This document shows positions 57,600-64,000 of a stretch of 64,000 nt of DNA, piece by piece. This DNA is from Sesamum alatum (Eukaryota > Streptophyta > Magnoliopsida > Lamiales > Pedaliaceae). Each line of letters begins with the position of its first letter. The stretch's first letter is position 1. The DNA lies in assembly GCA_034509735.1 (NCBI GenBank), contig JACGWO010000006.1:1937001-2001000 (forward strand), given 5' to 3'. The notes below the pieces were generated by a model, which saw nothing but the letters and a program-made list of their open reading frames with translations, was not told where the DNA came from and ran no database searches. The position numbers were made by a program, and so were the translations under genes.

Positions 57600-59655
57600 G
57601 TAATATTAAAGCGGGATAAAAGATTTTTCACCTATTTTTCGATCGCGATCAGAGCATTTATATTGAATGAATTCTTAATTTAAAAGATCAAACCTCTGCA
57701 CAATGGTTGGCGTAATATTGCAATGGAATAGAAGATTTTTCAGTTATTCTTCGACCACGTTCAGACATTAATTATCGAATGAATTACTTAACATAAAAGA
57801 CCAAACCTTTGCAACAATTACAACGAAATAGAATATTTTTCATCAATTTCTCGACGTGGTTCAAGACATTAAATATCGAATAATTTCTTAACTAAAAAGA
57901 CCAAGCATCTGCAACAATGGTTGGTGTAATGTAAAGCGGGATAGAAGATTTTCACATATTTTTCGACCGCGTTCAGACATTAAATATCAAATGAATTTCT
58001 TAACTTAAAAACCAAACCTCTACAAATGGCTTGTGTAATATTACAATGAGATAGAAAAATTTTCACCAATTTCTCGATCGTGTTCAGACATTAAATATCA
58101 AATGAATTTCTTAACTTAAATGACCAAGCCTCTGTAACAATGGTTGGTGTAAGTGAGATGAAAGATTTTTCACATACTTTTTAACCGCGTTCAAAAATTA
58201 AATATCCAATGAATTCTTTAACTTAAAAGACCAAACCATTGCAACAATGGTTTGTGTAATATTAAAACGGGATATAAGATTTTTCACATATTTTTCGACC
58301 GCGTTCAGATATTAAATATCGGATTTATTTCCTAACTTAAAAGACCAAACATCTGGAACAATGTTTGGTGTAATATTAAAGAGGGATAGAAGAATTTTCA
58401 CATATTTCTCGATCGCATTCAGACATTAAATATCAAATGAACTTTTTAACTTAAAAGACCAAGCCTCTGCAACACTGGTTGGTGTAAGCGAGATAGAAGA
58501 TTTTTCACATACTTTTTAACTGCGTTCAAACATTAAATATCCAATGAATTTCTTAACTTAAAAGACCAAACCTTTGCAACAATGGTTTGTGTAATATTAA
58601 AGCGGGACAGAAGATTTTTCACATGTTCCTCGATCGCGCTCAGATATTAAATATCGGATGAATTTCTTAACTTAAAAGACCAAACATCTGGAACAATAAT
58701 TGGTGTAATATTAAAGCGGGATAGAAGATTTTTTTACATATTTCTCGATCGCATCAAACATTAAATATCAAATGAATTTCTTAACTTAAAAGACCAAGCC
58801 TCTGCAACAATAGTTGGTGTAATATTAAAGAATGGTACAAGACTTTTCACATATTTCTCAACCGCGTCCAGACATTAAATATCAAATGAATTTCTTAGCT
58901 TAAAAGACCAAGCCTCTACAACAATGGTTGTATAATATTAAGGCGGGATAAAAGATTTTGCACATATTCCTCAACCGCGTTCAGATATTAAATATCGAAT
59001 AAATTTCTTAACTTAAAAGACCAAGCATCTGCAACAATGGTTGGTGGAATATTAAAGCGGGATAGAAAATTTTTCACATATTTCTCGCCCGTGCCTAGAC
59101 ATTAAGTATCAGATGAATTTCTTAACCTAAAAGACCAAATCTCTACGACAATGGTTGGCGCAATATTAAAGTGCGATAGAATATTTTTCACTTATTTCTT
59201 GAACGCGTTCAAACATTAAATGTCGAATGGATTTCTTAAATTAAAAGATCAAACCTCTACACCAATTGCTGGTGTAATATTAAAGTGGGATGGGAGATTT
59301 TTCACGTATTTCTCAAATGTACGCTAAAAAATTATTTTTTTTTAAGTCTAAGTGATGAACTATTATTAATTCAAAAAAATCGATTACGATCAGTCCTGTC
59401 GAATATCAATATCTAACAAAGACAATTACAACAATCATCACATGATCAACAATATCACATAAAATAAACCTAACATCACCTACTATTACAGTAAAAAGAA
59501 ACCACATAGAATATCACCCCACGCATTGATGGGATTTGAACCCATGACATTAAAACCTCAACTTCGCTAACTTAAGTAGGTCTGATTGGCCGCTCAACAA
59601 TTAATTATTGACTGAATTTCTGAAATTAAAGTACCAAACCTATGCAACAATGTTA
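57600..59655 (+). repeat. Satellite array, ~113-bp monomer, 15 copies plus one beyond a SINE
   Basis: Each monomer runs approximately: 'ggtgtaatattaaagcggga', 'tagaagatttttcacatatt', 'tctcgaccgcgttcagacat', 'taaatatcgaatgaatttct', 'taacttaaaagaccaaacct', 'ctgcaacaatggtt'. The word 'taacttaaaagacca' or close variants recurs at about 57676, 57784, 57886, 58000, 58108, 58216, 58330, 58443, 58553, 58667, 58780, 58895, 59007, 59120 and 59233, a spacing of 102-115 bp. One more unit (near 59620) follows the SINE at 59333-59592. Monomers differ by many substitutions, so the array is not freshly homogenised. No coding frame. Confidence 0.9.
59333..59592 (-). mobile_element. tRNA-derived SINE inserted in the satellite array
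   Basis: On the minus strand: 'acttaagttagcgaagttga' (box A region) and 'gtcatgggttcaaatcccat' (box B), then a body with 'tgttattatt'-like and 'ctttgttagatattgatatt' segments and an A-rich tail (T-run near 59335-59345). Same family as 51094-51358 but more diverged; no clear target-site duplication. Confidence 0.65.
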
Positions 59656-60184
59656 GCTTTTGTGCTTAACCTTGGTGGGAAAATTATTTAGGTACAATGT
59701 AAAAGTGAAATTTATGCCACCCCTATCTCTAGCTATTTACATCTACTCTCATTCCTTTTGCACCTCTTACTAGATAAACTTGTACTTGGTTGTATGGGTT
59801 GTCCAAAAAAAAAAAAAAAAAAAAGAAAAAAAGAAAAATTCACACATGTTTATCTTTATAAATTAATTTATTTCTATTTTAGTCTGTCTAAATATGCTTG
59901 TCTAATTTTAATTATTAAAGACTTTAGTTTAATTATTAAGTGCCATATTTGAATATAATTAATTAATTAACTATAAATCATATTATTATAAAATTACATT
60001 ATAAATGAGAATTATAATTCGTTGATATTAAATACAATTATTTACTTCTATAAAAAATGAGTAATTTTGATATAAAAAGAGAAATATGTGTTTTTTTACA
60101 AAAAATAATTAAAATATTATTTTCAGGACATATCGAATATATGATTGGATGCATGCGAGTGTGTACGTGTAAAGAGAAAATTAT

Positions 60185-60610
60185 AGTACAGATGAGACAT
60201 GCTTTAATTATTAACCACCATCCGAGTCAGAAGTGATGGGGGTTTCAGGATGACTTAGCTTTAACGCGAAAACATAAATTATAGAATCGACGGATTCCAA
60301 ACGATGACCTCATTCTGAACGTTGGATAAGAACAACAAATCTGCAGATAGAAGATAAAATAAAAAATATAGACGAGACATGCTTTAATTATTAACCGCCA
60401 GCCGACTCAGAAGAGATGGAGTTGCAGTGTGAATTAGCTTTTAGGTAAAAAAATAAATCAAATACAATTACAGAATCAATTGATTCTAGACGATGACCTC
60501 ATTCTGAGCGTTGGACAGGGTTGAGCGAGTTTTACACACACAATAAATTTTCATATAAAAGAAAAAAAATACAAATCGATGGATTCCGAACGATGACCTC
60601 ATTCCGAGCA
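60185..60610 (+). repeat. ~190-bp imperfect tandem repeat, two and a half units
   Basis: 'agacatgctttaattattaa' occurs at about 60194 and 60375. 'gattcc.aacgatgacctcattc' variants occur three times, at about 60294, 60491 and 60588, each followed by 'gagcg' or 'gaacg'. No open frame spans the units. Confidence 0.75.
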
Positions 60611-60739
60611 AACTTACGCATACGGACACACACACCTAACGTGTTATAATTATTTTTCACCAGAAATTTATACTATGAACCTAACATATTTATAAGCCGT
60701 GCATATGACATGACCATAAAGAAAGTATGAGTTGCCACA

Positions 60740-60935
60740 TCCATGACGTGGGTTTGAATCGTTGCTAAGACGTTTGGTAGGATTAGGGCTCGTCTTTCGC
60801 TATGTGTTGAATCCCACGTATGGTTGATTAACGATTCTTAGTGACATTAAATCAGTTATAGAAATCTTGATCGGCACTTATCACGCAGGCACAATCATCT
60901 TTGATGAATCCTGATGGATGTTATCCCTGCTTTGT
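60740..60935 (+). mobile_element. SINE-like repeat, second copy
   Basis: 'gagttgccacatccatgacg', then 'tgggtttgaatcgttgctaa' (box B-like), 'gacattaaatcagttataga', 'tcttgatcggcacttatcac' and 'gcaggcacaatcatctttga'. The last three blocks match the Pumilio intron 2 repeat (43143-43375). Confidence 0.4.
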
Positions 60936-61259
60936 TATATGCCTGTTTTATTTTCTATCTTATCCAAATTTTGATGAAATGTTTAAAATTTTATTTTCGC
61001 ACACTTATAAAATCATTTTACATATAATATAATTAAAATTAAAATTAATATATATGATTGTATTTCTATCACGTTTTCCCAGTCATAGTTGTTTAATTTA
61101 AATCCTTTTTACCCCAAATATTTATATATATATAGAGAGAGAGAGAGAGAGAAGTCAACAAAATAGAAGCCCTAAAGCAATTGGGCCCCCTCACCATTAT
61201 AAGTGAACTGCTTTCTTATTTATTCCCGGAGCGTGAACTCACTCGCCCCAGTACCAGAA

Positions 61260-61653
61260 AGCACCACCATTCTCTCTCTCTCCAGCAGTCGCTTTCACAC
61301 TGTTAACCCTCACTCTCTCTTTCTCTCTCTAAAAGTCCCAAGTAAATAACGCCACTTTCTTCTCAACGTTTTCCTCACTCACTCACTCCTCTGCTCTTCA
61401 CTCTCCTCTCACCTCCCCTGTTTCTCTAACTAAATCCACCATACTCTCTCTCTCTCTCTCTCTCTGTAACAGAATAATTTCCGTATGTTAGTGAAAATTC
61501 TCATGAGAAATGACGGCGATGATATCATGTAATCCATGTATGTATCTCTAGAGGGATTTTAGTGGAGGAGGAAACTGCGTGTTGTGTTTGCTTGCATATA
61601 TATATATATATATTGATTCGTGTACGTAGATATATAGATATCACGAAAAAGGG
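61260..61653 (+). promoter_or_regulatory. DUF620 gene leader with CT-rich tracts
   Basis: Long CT tracts (61272-61332, 61443-61465) and a TA run (61596-61612) precede the start codon. Upstream, a (GA) run at 61135-61152 follows a TATA-like stretch. This looks like promoter and 5' UTR, but the transcript start is not fixed. Confidence 0.5.
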
Positions 61654-63613
61654 ATGGAGAAAAAACAAGGGTTTTTCTCGGCATTGAAGGAGGAGATGGT
61701 TCGTGGGTTTTCTCCGGCAAGGTCGCGCTCCAAGAGTCCGGGTCGGAGCTCTTCGCCGATGTCGGGTCTTCTCCGGAGGAAGAAGGTGAGTACGAGCAAT
61801 GCGGAGCATTTAATTGTGAGATCGGGTAGCCTCAGGCCGGTGGGCGAGACACTGACGCCGTTGATGGAGGGTCCGGATCCGGATGCCGGAGAAGTCGGGG
61901 ACTCGAAGAGAGTCGGTTCGGGTCTGGGGCAGTGGGTCCGCGGCCAACTGAGTCGTAACCCGTCGGTGGCGGTTAATGAGAATGGACATGGGAACAGGAG
62001 GTCTGATCTGAGGCTGCTGCTAGGGGTGATGGGCGCTCCCCTCGCCCCGGTACACGTTAGCACCGCTGACCCTCTGCCTCATCTCAGTATCAAGAACACC
62101 CCCATTGTATGTCTTGCCTTCATCCATACCAAAATTTACTTGTTCATCAGTTCAAACAATCATGTGTTTTTTTAAAAAGCGGAATTTGGTGGATAAATGA
62201 CTTGTTTTGACTCTGAATTTTTCTGCATATGCATGGTCAAATTTTCTGTTGATGACTGAAAGATTGATTACTTTGTCAGGTTCCTTGTGTTTGGTGGTGA
62301 AGAACTGATGTAGACTTGAGATTTAGTTTTAATTTGAGTAGATTCTTGTGATCTCTGTCTCTCATGAAAAACAATATATTAATACTAAAAAATTGTAAGA
62401 AATAAAGATAAGAGTTTTGATGCTGAGTCTTATTCTTGAATTCTTTTATTTAAGCATTTTTCTTGACATTCAAATTACCATTGTTTTGTTAGGGAAGAAA
62501 TTCCCAATAATCTGTTCTTATCAGATATTACAATTTCGTAGGAATCTTCTTCGGCCCAGTACATTCTGCAACAATACACTGCTGCTTCTGGAGGGCAAAA
62601 AGTTCAGAGCTCCATCAAGAATGCTTATGCAATGGGAAAGCTGAAGATGGTTGCTTCCGAATTTGAAACCGCAACAAAGGTAGTGAAGAACAGGAATGCT
62701 GCTAGAGCTGCTGAGAATGGTGGTTTTGTACTGTGGCAGATGAATCCTGATATGTGGTATGTGGAGCTTGCGGTTGGGGGAAGCAAAGTTCACGCCGGAT
62801 GCAACGGTAAGCTCGTCTGGAGGCACACGCCGTGGCTCGGTGCACACACCGCCAAGGGTCCAGTTAGGCCATTGCGCCGTGCCCTTCAGGTTGAAATATT
62901 TTGCTTTTGCAGTAAATTTTTTATTGCTGTGATTTACCCCTGGTCTTGGCCTTTTGATCTATTGCGGTTTTTTGTGTTTGACTATGCAGGGACTTGATCC
63001 TAGAAGTACGGCCAGTATGTTTGCAGATGCAATTTGCATTGGGGAGAAGAATATCAATGGAGAAGAGTGCTTCATTCTGAAGCTTGCTGCCGATCATCAG
63101 ACGTTGAAGGCAAGGAGTGAAGGACCGGCGGAGATCATACGCCATGTCTTGTATGGCTTCTTCAGCCAGAAAACAGGGCTTCTTGTGCACATGGAGGATT
63201 CACATCTTACCCGTATTCAGTCTAATGGCGGGGATGCTGTCTACTGGGAGACTACCATTAATTCCTATTTAGATGATTATCGGCCTGTGGAAGGAATCAT
63301 GATTGCTCATTCGGGACGTTCTGTCGTGACCCTTTTTCGGTTCGGGGAGATGGCAATGAGCCACACGAAAACGAGAATGGAAGAAGTGTGGACAATCGAA
63401 GAGGTTGCTTTCAATGTTCCTGGACTGTCAGTAGACTGTTTCATTCCACCAGCTGACTTGAGATCATGTTCTATCAGCGAAGCTTCTGAACTCCCTCAAG
63501 AGGAAAAGGGGAAGTCAGCAATGGCCGTTGCAGCAAATCGCTCAAAAGTTGCAGCCCTGGAGAACACTCATGATAGTGGCATCGACAACGTAGTCTGGAA
63601 GGTCAAAATCTGA
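61654..63613 (+). CDS. DUF620 family protein, three exons
   Basis: Exons 61654-62106, 62542-62889 and 62990-63613 join in phase 0 to 474 residues. The N-terminus (EKKQGFFSALKEEMVRGFSP then SRSKSPGRSSSPMSGLLRRK) is basic and serine-rich, as in the plant DUF620 proteins I know. The DUF620 core starts near residue 150 (SAQYILQQYTAASGGQKVQS). It includes GGFVLWQMNPDMWYVELAVG, WRHTPWLGAHTAKGPVRPLR, GLDPRSTASMFADAICIGEK, INGEECFILKLAADHQTLKA, the GLLVHMEDSHLTRI block and WTIEEVAFNVPGLSVDCFIP. The function of DUF620 is unknown. There is no signal peptide or membrane segment. The usual acceptors and donors are present and no frame is broken. It is the only gene in the right third of the window. Confidence 0.92.
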
Positions 63614-64000
63614 CAAAGTAGGATCAACCCGCGGCAAATGTTCATATGGGTAGGCTGTTTCTAATACACTGACACCGTAGAAGCAACAAACTAGGCTCGG
63701 TCTATTGCCGGATTCTATCATTAGTTGTTCATGCCTCCATTACTCTGTTACAGAGCATAGGTTCCTCCAATGGAACTTTATGCTCTCACTGCAGAATCAT
63801 CCATCTAAAGGGGTTGAGCTCTACTTTTCCTGGCAACAGATTGAGCAAATGGAGGTTAATTTTTAGTTACCTCCCAAACTATGGGGGAAGATGGTGAAGC
63901 TTTACTATTAAGTATTGGCAAAAACCATTCACCTTTTTCATATATATTTTATTTTACTAACTCTTTTCTGCCTAAATTGTATAAGTCTTTGGCAGTTAGA
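63614..64000 (+). other. 3' UTR and downstream flank of the DUF620 gene
   Basis: Mixed-composition sequence typical of a plant 3' UTR, with no second gene visible before the window ends. AT content rises after about 63930, where polyadenylation may take place. Confidence 0.45.

Larger units (their letters stand above)
47593..61259. other. ~13.7-kb gene-free region
   Basis: No protein or RNA gene I can support. It holds a possible LTR-like block (48640-49330), fold-backs (49493-49760, 50441-50878, 52457-52702, 53329-53885, 54475-55032, 55603-56011, 56043-56275, 56400-56645), a Helitron-like repeat (49998-50297), SINEs (51094-51358, 59333-59592), TAA and GAT microsatellites (51979-52100, 56953-56979), a CACTA-like right end (ttttcttttagtg at about 53059), a satellite array (57600-59655) and short tandem repeats (60185-60610). 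Areas not named are AT-rich with no visible order. The frames at 48671-48985 and 57050-57292 lack any family resemblance. Confidence 0.6.

Noticed and set aside
1..64000. CRISPR arrays, operons, riboswitches, rRNA or intact tRNA genes
   Set aside because: Looked for and not seen; the genome is plant nuclear, and the tRNA-like matches are SINE heads without a full cloverleaf.

Overview
This is a stretch of plant nuclear DNA, almost certainly from a eudicot. It is AT-rich. Genes are few, spaced kilobases apart and split by GT-AG introns, and each conserved protein belongs to a plant family or a eukaryotic family in its plant form. Between the genes lie many small transposons. An asterid origin is possible from the style of the short repeats, but this is a weak inference. 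No bacterial, organellar or viral genes were seen.

Genes, left to right. A REV1-like first exon (minus strand, cut by the window start). A five-exon bHLH113-like transcription factor (2284-4719, minus). A small NFD6-like organelle protein (11139-11682, plus). A single-exon C2H2 zinc-finger/EAR repressor (17531-18058, plus). A five-exon gene I do not recognise (20161-22971, minus), with intact splice sites but a stop codon and two single-base losses. A GH3.1-type auxin amido synthetase (31209-33892, plus). A LINE-type retroelement with gag-like ORF and endonuclease but no reverse transcriptase (35492-37830, plus). A five-exon Pumilio protein (41336-44224, plus). A four-exon TXNDC9/phosducin-like thioredoxin-fold protein whose second exon carries a 2-base insertion (46228-47592, minus). 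A three-exon DUF620 protein (61654-63613, plus).

The rest is repeat-rich. At least six kinds of fold-back (MITE-like) element, roughly 200-560 bp, recur, many beginning with a variant of 'gggtaaattaca' or 'aaattacacttttggtccc'. There are also tRNA-derived SINEs (two with perfect target-site duplications of 18 and 15 bp), a 275-bp CACTA miniature element, Helitron-like short repeats, a second terminal-inverted-repeat MITE family, and a 16-copy array of a ~113-bp satellite at 57.6-59.65 kb that a SINE has interrupted. The segment 47.6-61.6 kb contains no gene I can support.

The genes do not form a pathway. Two concern auxin or transcriptional control (GH3; bHLH and ZFP factors), one RNA control (Pumilio), one DNA damage tolerance (REV1) and one probably protein folding (TXNDC9). 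The points most worth checking are the two frame-broken genes, which are either new pseudogenes or sequence errors, and the density and diversity of the fold-back elements.
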